Origin: Paraphysoderma sedebokerense
Lineage: Eukaryota > Blastocladiomycota > Physodermatomycetes > Physodermatales > Physodermataceae
Reading direction: 5' to 3'
Assembly (NCBI GenBank): GCA_025602915.1
Contig: JAHLJZ010000025.1
Span: 186,001 to 250,000, forward strand
DNA: 64,000 bases
Part shown: positions 13,101 through 25,632 of the stretch, one piece after another
Numbering within the stretch: the stretch's first letter is position 1
Layout: each line of letters opens with the position of its first letter
Notes under the pieces: generated by a model
Told to the model about the DNA's origin: nothing
The model's database searches: none
Seen by the model: only the letters and a program-made list of their open reading frames with translations
Position numbers and translations under genes: made by a program

Positions 13101-14275
13101 TATTATCGGAAAGAGGTTGTGCAGCGCTTGGCGAAAAACAAGTCAAGTAATTGGAGTCGTTGCCGGCTTTTGTTGAACACTATAAAATGTTGGAGGGAGA
13201 AGACAATAATCCTCCAAAAGCAAAAGGTAAACGCATTTCTCCGTGAAGTAGATGTAACTGTATCTAACAGTGAACACAGCGTCATGAGTGGTTAGCAGCC
13301 GAATTCTATAGCAGATCTCTCCTCAAATTTTACTACAAAAAATGGTATCAAAGTCGCCCAAACTGGCGTCAACTTCACTACTATTTTAGTACCCAACCGA
13401 TAATATATTGGAGCACCCGTGTACAACGAACGGTTCTAGAAGCGTGGCGGGATGCAGTTGGTAAAAAGAAATATGCGAAACGAAGAATAAAAGAAATGGA
13501 AGCTTGGAAGATAGAACAGCAGAAGGCCCGAGGGCCCATCGGAAAGTGGACTGCTGCGGCTGGTCGGCAAAGAGTCAACGAAGCGGAAGAGTTGTTGACA
13601 ACATCAGGTGTGCATTCATCTTTTACACTCTAGCACTCTAAATCCGATCACACTTAACTAATCGTTTTTTCCCTAGGATCCGATTATTCGAAGGCTGGTA
13701 TATCAATTAAGAACACTAAACCGATTTTGGAGGATCTTTGGACAATATCTGAAAGGTATTCATTCAAATTGCTCATTACTAAGCTACTGGTCAAGTTAAA
13801 GAAGCTTTTCGAAATCCCACGTAGGCACCACGAATTGGGCGACTCTAAAGTGACAAAGTTGGTCTCGTCTCGTCCGACTCCACGGACTTTGAACACCCTT
13901 TATCAGGCAAAAGCAGGCGTGTCCTCAGAAACAACTTTTACTTTGGATGCACCGACTGAAGTCGGTGTTATAAATCAACTGACTGGTTCGATGGAATATT
14001 GCACTAGAACAGAGATAATGAAATTAGAGGAGGAGTTAGTTGAAATAGCCAAGGCGAAAGTAGAGTACGAGGGTAATTTGAAGCGTTTGGATGCGCTTCT
14101 CGCAACCGCGAACACAATGTCGGATCGTGACGATTCCAACATGGCTGGCTGCCGAACCACAGACGTTGAGGCACTCAAATCTAAAGTTAATAGCTATGAG
14201 AAAGTTGATGTAACCAGAAGAAAAAGAATTGTCGAAGTGCGGCAGAGGATATCGGAACTGTTGGGTGAATCTTGA
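10124..14275 (+). CDS. SFI1: SFI1-like centrin-binding repeat protein
   Basis: A multi-exon gene (around a dozen small exons) whose product is dominated by degenerate repeats of about 25-35 residues, each centred on a Trp preceded by hydrophobic and basic residues: IRVITQWKKFAKASKHHRF, RKVLASWSKQ, LKVYSAWRSFI, LKRRCLVTWLCAHRRL, QAFLKWKLQSLRMKRL, KHYKAWIMFC, VQKYWMLWLEKCREI, EVFITWRENHKLLKL. This is the pattern of SFI1-type centrin-binding helices, which form filaments at spindle pole bodies and centrioles. The last exon (about 13680-14275) lacks Trp repeats and is a coiled coil, ending VRQRISELLGES-stop. The start at 10124 is the first ATG of the open exon; another ATG at 10068 reads only 17 codons. 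Alternatives are other Trp-repeat (IQ-like) centriolar proteins. Confidence 0.75.
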
Positions 14276-14544
14276 AAATAGATAAATTCATCGAGTCTTT
14301 ACCCGTTCCCTGAAAGACGCGTCAAATTCAAGCTGAGCCGGCCTCTGAAGCTCTCCGTCTCTTCCCACATTTTGCCTTCCCACCCACCCTAATATGAAAT
14401 ATGAATGCTAGCTCTCTCGGCATTTGAAAATCTATATTGACTTGAGCACTAAAGTCCGGGGCTCCGTCAGGTCCCTATATCATTTCCCTCGATCATTCTA
14501 CTCGCAATAACAATTCGTGCATCAATCCGAATTCGATCGTCAAA

Positions 14545-17500
14545 ATGTCAAAGTCTACAAAGAATGAGTTTTGGAGAAAGCAGCCATTGCCTCAAAAAAA
14601 GCAACCCAACTCAACTCCCATTTCCGAATATTTCAAGCCTGGACTTGCTGCTATCACGCAACCCTCTCCGACCGAGGACCCAGCTAAAGCCAGTTTACGG
14701 ACGCCTCTGGCTACAAAATCCAATATTCGTCGAAGCGAAACCCCCAACAACTTAACAGAACCTTCACCCAGCGGGAGTGATACAGAAGTGAATAGAGTAT
14801 TCTGGGAAGTCAGCCCTCCAATCGAAGCGTTTATAAGAAAGCGAGGTGGCAGTAAAGGTTTGAGACTCAAGCCCGTGGTTATGACATCCTATGATACTCT
14901 GATATTTAGAATTTCCTGCTGAAAACATAGTAAACATCGAAAATGAAGTACAGCTGGCTATGCGCTTACTTGGCCCTGAAAAAAATAACAGGTCCAAGGC
15001 GAACAGGAGTCTTCAGGTGCGATTCATGTCCTGCCATTCCTAGTGCAATAGGGTGTTTCTGACTTTTCAAATTATTTTACCTATTTAGATCCAATCAACT
15101 CAAGAGTTTTGGGAGAAAGCCAATACCAACATTTTCAATTCAAATGCTACGGCCGACCTTACAAAGCCTTCGAAGTCGAAACTAAAAAGAGCTTTCAGTT
15201 TGGATTTGTTAAATTTTGATTCTCCACATTCACGGGTAGAGAAGAAACAACGAATCAAAAATGAGTCAAGGTCTCCGTTAAGGAATTTTGTGAATTCAGT
15301 GAGATCAATTTTGTCAGATAAAAACCCGGCGAAGGAAAAAGTGAAGATAGATGTACCAAATAGGACACCTTCCCATTGGAGTGCCAGAAAAAGTTCAAAT
15401 TCAATCGACAGATCGAAATCAGTTCCATTTCTACCCCCTACGGCTCCGGTTCTTTCAAATAAGGAGAACATTTTCAAGATACCAGCCCCTCAGAATCGCA
15501 AGGAACAATCCCAAAAGCACCCGATGCGCAATTCTCAAGATACTTCAAGTTTTGGATCTCCCCCAAAAAATGCTTTGTCGTCTCCTACATACCTGTCAGC
15601 TAAATGTGCTATCAATCATCAATCTTCGCGCGCAATTTCTGCCCTCGCAGGACCAGTCCACGTAGAAGAGCCAACCCTTCCGACTACTTCGGCAAAACAA
15701 AGACGCAATCCTCCCCAAAGCATCGTCACGAAACAATTCAACTCCCTTCGATCGACCTCAAATGCTCTCGCGAATGTTGCACCGCATACACCAGAACTGC
15801 CTGTGGGTCGCATATCGGATAATTATCGGCAAGCGGCGACTGTCTCGATTCCGACATCTCCCTGTAATCCTCATTCTTCACCCCATTCAGATGGAATTTT
15901 TAGCGATGATGATGATTTCTGGAGGTCTGCTGCCATTAGCAGTACGCTACAACAGATAGAATCTCAGGCAACAGCTCAACCTAATCGGGAACCATTGGAT
16001 GCTGTCACAGTATCCCTTAAGGTAACATTGTCGTTCACCCTATCGAAAATATCGCGCAGCTTAATTAAAATTGTCTGCAGAACGTCTCGATGACAGAAAA
16101 GAGGAAAGATTATTCCAGATTTCTGGTCCTCGAAGTTTCCCAACGTCAGTTCATGTCTGGCCCACATCAGAATATCCGAGCAAAAGAGAAGGTTCGCAAA
16201 ATTAAAAACTGTTTTATTACGTTTTGTCTTTAACTTCATCAATATCTATTCAGATAATACGCCTATTCGACGAAAAAAAGCTTGAGGAGAAGTTTGTTCT
16301 GCTACGATATGATTGGTTTCCGACTGAAGTGGCCGTGGGTAAATCAAGCGTTCTGTTCGCCAAACTTAGCTACTCATCTTAATCCCTTTTTTTTCGGCAA
16401 GGCGACTACGTCCACGTAATTGGCGGTTTCAATGCAGACCACCATTGCATCATCGACAACGAGAGCAACTTCATTATTGTCCACCCAGATCACTTAATTT
16501 CTGGAACTGCAGTAGCTGATAGCTTTAATTGTATACGTAAAGCAGTTCTTGATGACCGTGTTCGTAAATCTGGCGATTTAAACGCTGCTTTGGTTTACGG
16601 AAATATTTTGCATGAAGTATTTCAATCGGCACTACGAGAGGACAATTTCGCTACGGAATTTCTTCAACAAGAGATTCAACGAACAATCGTCAAACAGATC
16701 GAGAATTTATATGTGATTGGAGAAGACGAGCGAACTGCAGCGACACATTTGAAGGAGAATGTTACTCAGTTGCAGATGTGGGCTAGTAAGTTCATCTCGC
16801 AGCGACCCAAGGTACGATGCTCTGTTCTTGCTCAGTTTTGCTATGAACGAACTCTAAGCCGTTTTTACCGAAAGGCGGATGCCCAGATTATGCAACATCG
16901 ATCTCAAAATGAAGTTAGTATCGCCATTAACAAGTTGGTAGATATCGAAGAAAACGTATGGTCTCCAATGTTCGGATTGAAAGGGAAAATAGACGCCACA
17001 GTTCAAGTCGAAATCCATGAAAACCTCAAACGACCCAAAGTTGTCACAATACCGTTTGAATTGAAAACTGGCAGGAGTACTAAAGTCCATGCTCATCGAA
17101 CACAAACCATGCTGTATACTCTACTGATGGCTGATCGCTATGGTTTGTAGTATCCGACAAAAACGTGCTTAAACCGATATTTACACATTTTGGAATTCTC
17201 CGTAGATGTCGATATTGTTACTGGCTTACTTTATTATATGAAGTCTGGGGAAATGTTAGCAGTTCCAGGTTTATATGATGAACTCCGACAGATTATTATC
17301 GGCAGAAACGAAATGGCGAACTACATAGTTTCTCGAACTCGGCTGCCTCCTATGTTGAAAAATGCCCATGCTTGTCAAAAATGTTTCGCGTTAGATACTT
17401 GTCTTGTATATCACAAGGTTCGTTGTACATTCAAGGTCAGCAGCATAACGTCATCTCGGATTTGTTGTAACGTTAAATTCGCCAGGCTATGGAAAGCGGG

Positions 17501-20258
17501 TGCGCCGAGAGCAGCGGTTTAGGATCGCTGTTTGATCGAAAGGTGGGGCATTTAACCGAAGCGCACACCGCATTCTTCGAGAAATGGGAGAAGCTAGTTA
17601 CAATTGAAGAAAGTGATTTGACGAGGTTTCGAAAAGAAATTTGGGCGTTGCCTTCTTCCGAGCGGGAGAAGTTGGGAAGGTAGTCATGTTCCTAAATCTA
17701 ATACAGAGGAACCATTACTCAATTATTTGTTCTGGCCAGATGTCTCGGCAATATGGCTCTAGTAGAGAATATCAACTCGGATGAGCAGAAACTTGGGACC
17801 AATCGTCATAGATACAAGTTCGTACGCTACAGCGATCCAGAACGTTCAACGAAAATTAAGGAATGCAAATCATTACTTGATACTCAGTTGAGTGTCGGCG
17901 ACGTTATCGTAGTTTCAACAGAGCAGGGACATCACGCCCTCGCTATTGGCTTCATTACAGAGCTGACACCATCACATGTCATAGTCTCACTCGACAAACC
18001 CCTGAGAGGGCCGCCTATACTGGAATCTCCGGTAGACGATACCGATAACCGAATTTTTTCAGGAGTTCGTAATCTCGGTGTCCCAAAGGAAGTCTCACTA
18101 CCGTCGTCTGATCCTGCATTTCGAGCTCGACAATGGCTTTACAGGATTGATAAAGACGAGCTATCGTCCGGAATGAGTATGGTCAGAAACAACTTGGTCA
18201 CCTTATTCACAGCCGACGGTGATGAAAAGCGAAGGAGATTGATTGTTGATTTGGAGGCGCCGGTCTTCCAAAAGCACGATGACATATTTCAAATTGACAG
18301 TGACGCGCAACTAAATATTGATCAGAAAAAAGCCGTCGAAATGGTCTTGACAGGTAGTGAATTGAGGTTGTAATATATCCCATTGAAATGAACTGACGTA
18401 AGGTTCCCAGCTAAAGATTATAGCCTGATACTCGGTATGCCAGGCACCGGTAAAACTACAACGATATCATACATTATTCAAGCTCTCGTAAAGAACAAAA
18501 AATCGGTCTTGCTTACGTCTTATACGCATACTGCAGTGGACAATGTGCTGCTGAAATTGATAGAATCAAACGTTGCTTTCATACGATTGGGTAATCCGGA
18601 TAAGGTGCTTAGACGACTTTCATTACTTCCAACATTGACGTTATAAAGTTGACAAGCTTCTTAGGTTCATCCACGAATAGTGGGTTATACACCCAACTGC
18701 AAAGGTGACATACAGTCTGTTGCTGAGTTGGATGCGTTTTATGCATCAAAGTCTGTGGTGGCCACAACATGCTTAGGTGTTAATCAGTAAGTACTTAAGA
18801 GAACAAAAGCGTGGAATGAGCTTGTTTAACAATTATCTAGCCCTATATTTATGAAACGAAAATTTGATATTTGTATTGTGGACGAAGCCTCGCAAATTAC
18901 CTTACCAGTATGCCTAGGGCCTCTCCGCTTTGCCAACGTATTCATCCTTGTGGGCGACCATTACCAACTTCCCCCAGTGGTATATATTCAACTAGCATTC
19001 AGCTAAGTTATTGTATTGAATATTAATGATGAGTCTCATATTAGGTCCGGAATATGGAAGCACGGAATGAGGGTCTCGCGACATCTCTGTTTAAACGTCT
19101 GTCTGAAGCACATCCAGAAGCTGTGGTGACGTTAGAGCACCAATATCGCATGAACAAAGACATAATGCTGCTGTCTAATACTCTTATTTATAATCATAAG
19201 CTGCAGTGTGGTACCCCGCAAGTGGCCGAATCATTTCTGAATATCCCGACCTTGTCAAACTTGAAGAACTTTCATGTTCAGGACCAAAGGGCCGAGAATT
19301 TTGATTCGAAATGTGTGTCCCAATGCTGGCTAAAAGATTGCTTGCTGCCTGAGTAAGTATTCTTGTTGGTGTGATACTTATCTAGTGACTAATACTGTTT
19401 CCTCAATTCACTTTAGGCGGCGCGTGGTTTTCGTAAATACGGATACTGTGCCAGCATTAGATTCGCGAAACGGGGATGTGATTCAAAATGAAGTCGAGGC
19501 ATCACTGGTGTATCAGGTAATCACACAACATTATTTCTAATTATCTGTTATTTGCTTACCTTTCGATATTTTGTTAGGCAACTGAGGCTCTGATTCAATG
19601 CGGCGTTCCCGCAACTAGCGTAGGGGTTATTACCCCTTATCGATCTCAGCTCAAAATCATCAGTAATATGTTGAAACACCGTCCTGATGTGGAAATTCAT
19701 ACAGTTGATAAGTATCAAGGACGCGATAAGGATTGCATTGTCGTTTCGCTTGTGCGATCAAATTCAAATAAGAATGTGGGTTTGCGTCCTACGACATTAT
19801 AAGCGAGATGTGCTGATTATTCTGTTTGTTAACCTCCGAATACTGCAGGTAGGGGATTTATTGCGTGATTGGAGAAGAATCAATGTCGCTTTTACGAGAT
19901 CGAAGAAAAAGCTTATCATTTTTGGATCCGAGTCCACATTGACTGGATCGAGTTTGTTTCATGCGTTTCTTGATTTGGTGCGCAGTCAGAATTGGGTAAG
20001 TCAATGATAATTGCTCTATCCGTATTTCAGCCTGTCTAATATGAAGCAACAAAGATTTATCATCTTCCACATAAAGCGACCGAGCTTCACGTCGTACCAG
20101 TCACTGATGCAAAAGATGCTCCTGCCAACAATGCGGGAAGTGTAACTGTAACGACTTCAAAAATAGAAAGGAAGGAGACGAAAGTGTTTAATGGCCATCG
20201 AATGAAATCGAGGAGTAATCAAATTGTAGATAATTTACTCAGCTCACTATTGGAGTAA
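14545..20258 (+). CDS. DNA2: DNA replication ATP-dependent nuclease/helicase DNA2
   Basis: Okazaki-fragment flap and end-resection enzyme. The long disordered N terminus (14545 to about 16080) is followed by the RecB-like nuclease: [25 protein letters not shown] and PFELKTGRS carry the conserved Asp and Glu-x-Lys residues. The Fe-S cysteines include [10 protein letters not shown] (about 17375-17405). Superfamily-1 helicase motifs follow: Walker [11 protein letters not shown] (about 18436), DEASQI (18882), [28 protein letters not shown] (about 19702) and [13 protein letters not shown]. Family C-terminal text NWIYHLP follows a final intron and the ORF stops at 20258. More than ten introns. Odd: the N terminus holds four F-W dipeptides in acidic or Ser/Thr context (NEFWRK, RVFWEV, QEFWEK, DDFWRS) and a PIP-box-like STPISEYF that lacks the usual Gln. 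Confidence 0.95.
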
Positions 20259-20474
20259 CACGAAGTAAAGCCGATGTGATTCTGGGATCGCGCTCTACTG
20301 TCATAATGTATTTAAAGACAATTTTGCATATAAAATCGGAAAATTTCTCAATCTGAGCATTAGACGTATAGAATATGGTATAAGACCATCTCATTGATTT
20401 CAAGAAAATCTCGCTCATGACATCAAGAGTTTTATAAAGTTATTTTAGAGTCTATGTACATCTCCCGACTATCA

Positions 20475-20935
20475 TTACAATTTTGACGCCTCAGTCGTTG
20501 CTGCTTCTGATGCGCTTTCTTTCTGCAAAAAAGAATCCACAGTGATCGAATATTTTGATTTGGGCACAGTCCATGAGACATAAGGCTGTAGCTACAAATT
20601 TACGGAGGATTAATTTGGGCCGGATGAAAGCATTCAGCAATTGACAGAGTGAAATATACCTTAAATCCTGTTAGATCTGGAACAACAAACTCTCTCACCT
20701 TTCTCGGGTTAATTCTATAAGCACCTCTTCTTACGTGTCTCCCCATTGCGCCAGAACCGGTACCTGTTTCAACAATTGACAGGTCAGGACCCAGCTCCAA
20801 TCAAGTCATCTCAGCGACAAGAAGAAGAACAAAATTTTCACCTTTGTAAAAATTTTTATTCCCATGTTTCGGAGTCAGCGGTCGACGAGTAGCACCTCTG
20901 TATAGGGCTTTCGATATTGACGACAAAAACGACAT
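20475..20935 (-). CDS. MRPL41: Mitochondrial large-subunit ribosomal protein mL41
   Basis: Three exons join in phase to about 104 residues: MSFLSSISKALYRGATRRPL..., then TGSGAMGRHVRRGAYRINPR, then VREFVVPDLTGFKPYVSWTV. The REFVVPDLTGFKPYVS block is the family hallmark of mL41 (yeast YmL27). The basic, Ser-rich, acid-free N terminus fits a mitochondrial targeting sequence. The product ends EAATTEASKL-stop at 20475. Introns lie at about 20773-20838 and 20600-20673. It is convergent with DNA2 (216 bases between stops) and divergent from beta-adaptin. Confidence 0.92.
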
Positions 20936-21305
20936 GTTTATGAATATCAGTGCGCAGAGTATAGTGGAGGTAGGATTGAGGAGAACCTTAATTACGTGGT
21001 CACGTGCTGGTTGTCCCATGCGATGTATCCCTCCCAAGTCCCAGTGAACCGTCCACAGTGCATTCCACACGCAAAACTTAGAAATCCCGTATTCTGCATT
21101 TATCACATCTGCTAGAAAACAGCTACATAGTGTTCATTTGCAATTGTTTTAGACACGTTTGCTGTGGAAGACTTATCACAATTGACAAACTGCAATCGCC
21201 GGAGAGACCTTCGAATTCGATACACCAGCATCTGCTGTCACGCTTTTTCCGTCACCGTATCTCAACTCTCAACTGTTCTATTTACGCATTAAATAAATCA
21301 AAATC
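20936..21305. promoter_or_regulatory. Divergent promoter region of mL41 and beta-adaptin, with a CACGTG E-box
   Basis: The 370 bases between the two divergent start codons contain a palindromic CACGTG at 21001-21006, preceded by ACGTG at 20994-20998. CACGTG is the core site of fungal bHLH factors such as Cbf1-type proteins. Function is inferred only from position; one six-base site can occur by chance. Confidence 0.3.
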
Positions 21306-24300
21306 ATGTCCGACGCAAGATATTTTCAAAGAGGCAAAATCCAGGAGCTTAGAACTGAGCTCAATTCGGATAAAGGTCCCAAATATACAAAGAAGAAGGA
21401 AGTCTTGAAACGTGTGGTGGCTAATATGACCATGGGGACTGATATGTCACCCTTATTCGCTGATGTCTTGGGCTGCATGAATATTAGCAATATTGAAGTC
21501 AAGAAGATGGTTTATCTTTATGTTATGAATTATGCTAAAGTGAAACCGGACATGGCAGTGATGGCAATTAATTGCCTGATCAAGGTACCCTTTTTGCCTG
21601 AACCTATGCGATGGTGTTTCGGAGTATACTTACAGCTGTTACTGCCTCGTAGGACGCAGACGATCCAAACCCGTTAATAAGAGCCCTCGCTATTCGGACA
21701 ATGGGATATATTCAAGTTGACAGAATTATGGATTCATTATGCGACCCGTTGCATCGATTAGTCAAAGATCAGGATCCTTATGTGCGCAAGACCGCCGCTA
21801 TATGTATCGCAAAAGTATACGCAACCGATCCTCAAATCTGCGAACAAGAGGGTTTCATTACTTCATTAAAGGATATGTTAAATGATGCGAATTCAACTGT
21901 ACGTTAGTTTTTGTCATTGGCTGCTTCGCGCATAAATTGACAGATCGAATTGTAGGTTGTGGCAAACGCTGCTGCCGCATTGCGTGAAATTGCAGACAAA
22001 AATGAAAGTGTAGACCTCACTATTAATACTAGCACAGCAAGCAAACTGATTACTGCGCTGAGTGAATGCCATGAGTATGTCTCCTTCCTTCCGTTGCCGC
22101 AAAAGCGCAGTGCTAAAGTATTGCTCTGTAGATGGGCCCAAGTATATTTACTAGATCTCCTCATGTTCTGTGTTCCAACCAACTCGGATGATGCTGCACA
22201 AATGGCAGAACGTATTGCGCCACGATTGGCACACGCAAATTCTGCAGTGTCACTCACAGCCATGAAAGTCATCATGTACATGATGAACTACATCCAAAAC
22301 GATGACATTATTTCAATGCTCTGCAAAAAATTATCACCACCACTTGGTAAATTTCTGTTTGTTCGTTTTAGAGCACTGTCATATTTTATTAATCAGAGTT
22401 TGATCATAGTGACGTTGCTTTCTGCCGGACCGGAGATTCAGTATACTACATTAAGGAATATTTTACTTATTGTCCAGAAAAGGCCTGAAATACTTCGCGG
22501 AGATATTAAAGTGTTTTTCTGCAAATACAACGATCCTATTTATGTGAAGTTGGCGAAACTTGAAATTCTCATTAGATTGGTTAATGAAGAAAATGTAGAT
22601 CAGGTTCTTTTAGAGCTGAAAGAGTAGGTAAACATATGATGCAAGAACAATGACGATAGTCTAACACTTTCAACAGATATGCATCTGAGGTCGACGTCGA
22701 TTTTGTTCGAAAATCGGTTCGATGTATCGGGCGCTGTGCCATCAAAGTTGAACTTATGGCTGAAAAATGCATCGCAGCGTTAGTAGAATTGATTCAAACG
22801 AAGGTCAATTATCTCGTTCAAGAGGCAGTGATTGTGATTAGGGTATGATGTTTTTTATTTGTCGCAAAGTCTTGAAAGCACGAGCTCATGTTAAAGCAAT
22901 CGCCACTGTTATTGTAGGATATCTTTCGAAAGTACCCCAACAAGTATGAAGGTCTCATTGCCACTCTATGTGAATACCTAGATTCATTAGATGAGCCCGA
23001 AGCGAAAAGTGCCATGGTTTGGATTATCGGACATTATGCCGACCGCATTGAAAATGCGGTTGCGTTATTAGATACATTTGTAGAGTCCTTCTTAGAAGAA
23101 CCAGCTGAGGTATACAATATATAGTATATACTGACATTGATTGATCGCTGCAGAATGATTAAATCTTTATATTCAGGTTCAACTGGCGATGTTGACGGCA
23201 AGTGTAAAGGCATTTCTCCGTAATCCTGTGGAGGGTAAAGAAGTTGTCGGGAAAGTGCTTCGGTGGTGTACTGAACAAGTGGACAATCCTGATGTAAGAG
23301 ATCGAGGCTACATTTATTGGAGGCTTCTGTCAACTGATCCGGCTCTCGCAACGGTATATTTCTACAATGTTAACTTGATAATGCAAGATCGGCTCTGACT
23401 ATCAAATTCTGTAGGCCATTGTATTTTCCGAGAAACCCAACATCAGTACCGAGACTGATAATATGGAACCACGGCTTTTAGATGAACTGTTACTGCATAT
23501 TGCGTCGTTGTCGTCAATTTACTATAAACCACCTACCTCAATGTCTGATCGAGATCAACGCAACGCTAAATTACTTTCCTCTCGCATACAGGCACTGCGA
23601 GGTTCAACTCAGCAATCCTCCTCGTACGGTCTCCTTGCTTCAATTAATTCTTCTTTTCACGCATAACAGATATTGATTTTTGTAGACCCAGCGCATACCA
23701 AAATAGTTACCAATATAATCCATACAGCATTGATTCAACACAACAAATGCATATGGGCAACATGCGAAATAACGTGTCCAGTACAGGCAACGTTACAAAC
23801 CTACTCGACCTCGATTTCGAGCCTGATCCAGTGGAATCGTCTGCACCATTTGATACGATGAGTAATATCACTGGGGTTTCGCATTCATCTTCACTAGCTA
23901 CGATTGGTCGTGGCGTAAATGGCGGTTCAATTTCCAACCAAGTAACAGGGGCATACGGAGGAAATCCATTTGCACAAGCTTCAAGTCTGATGAACGAAGG
24001 CGGTGCTGGATTTGTCAACTCTTTGACAGACCAAATGAGTCAAATGAATATGGGTGTCCGTGGCCAAGGAACAAATGAATTGTTCAACATCTCTGTGCAA
24101 AGTAGTTATGTCCAGGCAAAAGATGTGTGGCTGCAAGCCAACGCTGGAAGAGGTTTAGAGATTCAAGGAACTTTCTCGAGGCGTCAAGGCCAGGTGCATT
24201 ATCGATTCCTTTTCCATTGCTACTGTATCCATGCGTTCCTAACGCAATTGTTAATTCTTCTCTCCACGTTTCCGTAGATGTACATGGACATGACTTTCAC

Positions 24301-25025
24301 TAATCGAGCGTTGCAACTGTTATCTGATTTCGCCATGCAAATGAACAAGAATGCGTAAGTTTACCTCTCCGTCTGATATTGAATTCAGAGATCGGAATGA
24401 TCTGAGAGACATTAACCTTGATTCTCAGGTTTGCTATTGTCCCTAAAGAACCACTTATGATTCGCGGTATTCCCCCAAACCAAAATCACGAAATTTCTGT
24501 CCGTCTTGGCATTGAAGGCCTTCCTCAGCCGATGAATCCAATCAACACCATCCAAGTCGCAATCAAAAACAACATCGGCGTTTTTTATTTCCAATGTTTC
24601 ATACCATTGCATGTATTGTTCACCGAGGATGGAGCGAACGTGGACAAAAATGAGTTTGTTCGAGTTTGGAAGGACATAAGTGAGGACAAGACACATACCT
24701 TTAATGTCGAAAGATGTGCATGCAACTCGATAATGATGTTCAAAGGAAAATTGCAAGCAAATAACGTCTTCTTAATAGCAGAGCGGGTTGTGGATAATCA
24801 GGTTTGTGAATAACCACTCTCTTTGAATTTTCAATCTATCTCCTAAATATAGTCATACTTTAGAACGTGATCTACTTCGCGATTAAGTTCGCCGACAAAA
24901 CTATGATACTTGTTGAAGCTCGGCCCGATGAATCTCGAATGTCCGCCTATTTCTCTGTCAAAACACACGCTACACATCTGATGCCGTTGATTCAACCAAC
25001 CATGGAAGCTATTCTTACCCACTAA
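21306..25025 (+). CDS. APL2: AP-1 complex subunit beta (beta-adaptin)
   Basis: Large adaptin of the clathrin AP-1 complex, possibly shared with AP-2, at the trans-Golgi and endosomes. The N terminus [20 protein letters not shown] and the HEAT-repeat trunk ([45 protein letters not shown]) are typical. The hinge carries an exact clathrin box LLDLD (about 23800) in a Gly/Asn/Ser-rich linker. The ear follows ([20 protein letters not shown], then [13 protein letters not shown], then [15 protein letters not shown]) and the ORF ends TMEAILTH-stop. About nine introns. With the AP180-like gene it is the second clathrin adaptor in the window; they are far apart and not an operon. Confidence 0.97.
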
Positions 25026-25632
25026 ATGAATATTCTCTCAGGCGAATATTAGCATTAGTCTGTGGTTTAGAGTATTTGGAAGGACCGAAAGAGAATTTAT
25101 GTAGTCATGATTTATAGGATTGACAACGATTTACAGTACATCAAGTGTTGGTCAAAAGTTGGCCGATATATTTATTGTATATACCGAAACTTCGAATGAA
25201 ACCTCTTACATTGGCCATTATTATATTCCCTTTTTGAATGCAACGTATAATTAATGTACAATGCTAAAAAGACAATTGTGCATTAGGTGCTGTTCGTTGA
25301 GGGTATTGCCCAGAGGGTATTACTGACTAAACCCATGTCCCCATTGCCGGAAATTTCATGATACAGAATTGAGAAAACGATTAGTTGGCTTCCATAACTT
25401 GGCTGAATTACTAAACCAAGCTACGAATATCAGCACAGTATCATGGTTCCGTTGGCTGTGATATCTGTTGCGGAGTTGGCGAGCAGAGGATCCGTTGGAG
25501 TTTGTCGCGAGCCGGAATGAGCGTTGGCCGCAGCCCCCGAGGGTTTATTTCGGAAAGTAAACAAGTTTGAGCGTTCCAACATCCGAACGTCCTCATCATC
25601 ATCAACAACGATTTCACATCTATTACTCCAGC
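25026..25632. other. Intergenic region, beta-adaptin 3' end to LSC2 leader
   Basis: About 600 bases without a supportable gene. The distal part presumably holds the promoter and leader of the succinyl-CoA ligase gene. An open frame starting around 25524 crosses into the first LSC2 exon in a different reading frame and looks fortuitous. Confidence 0.55.
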
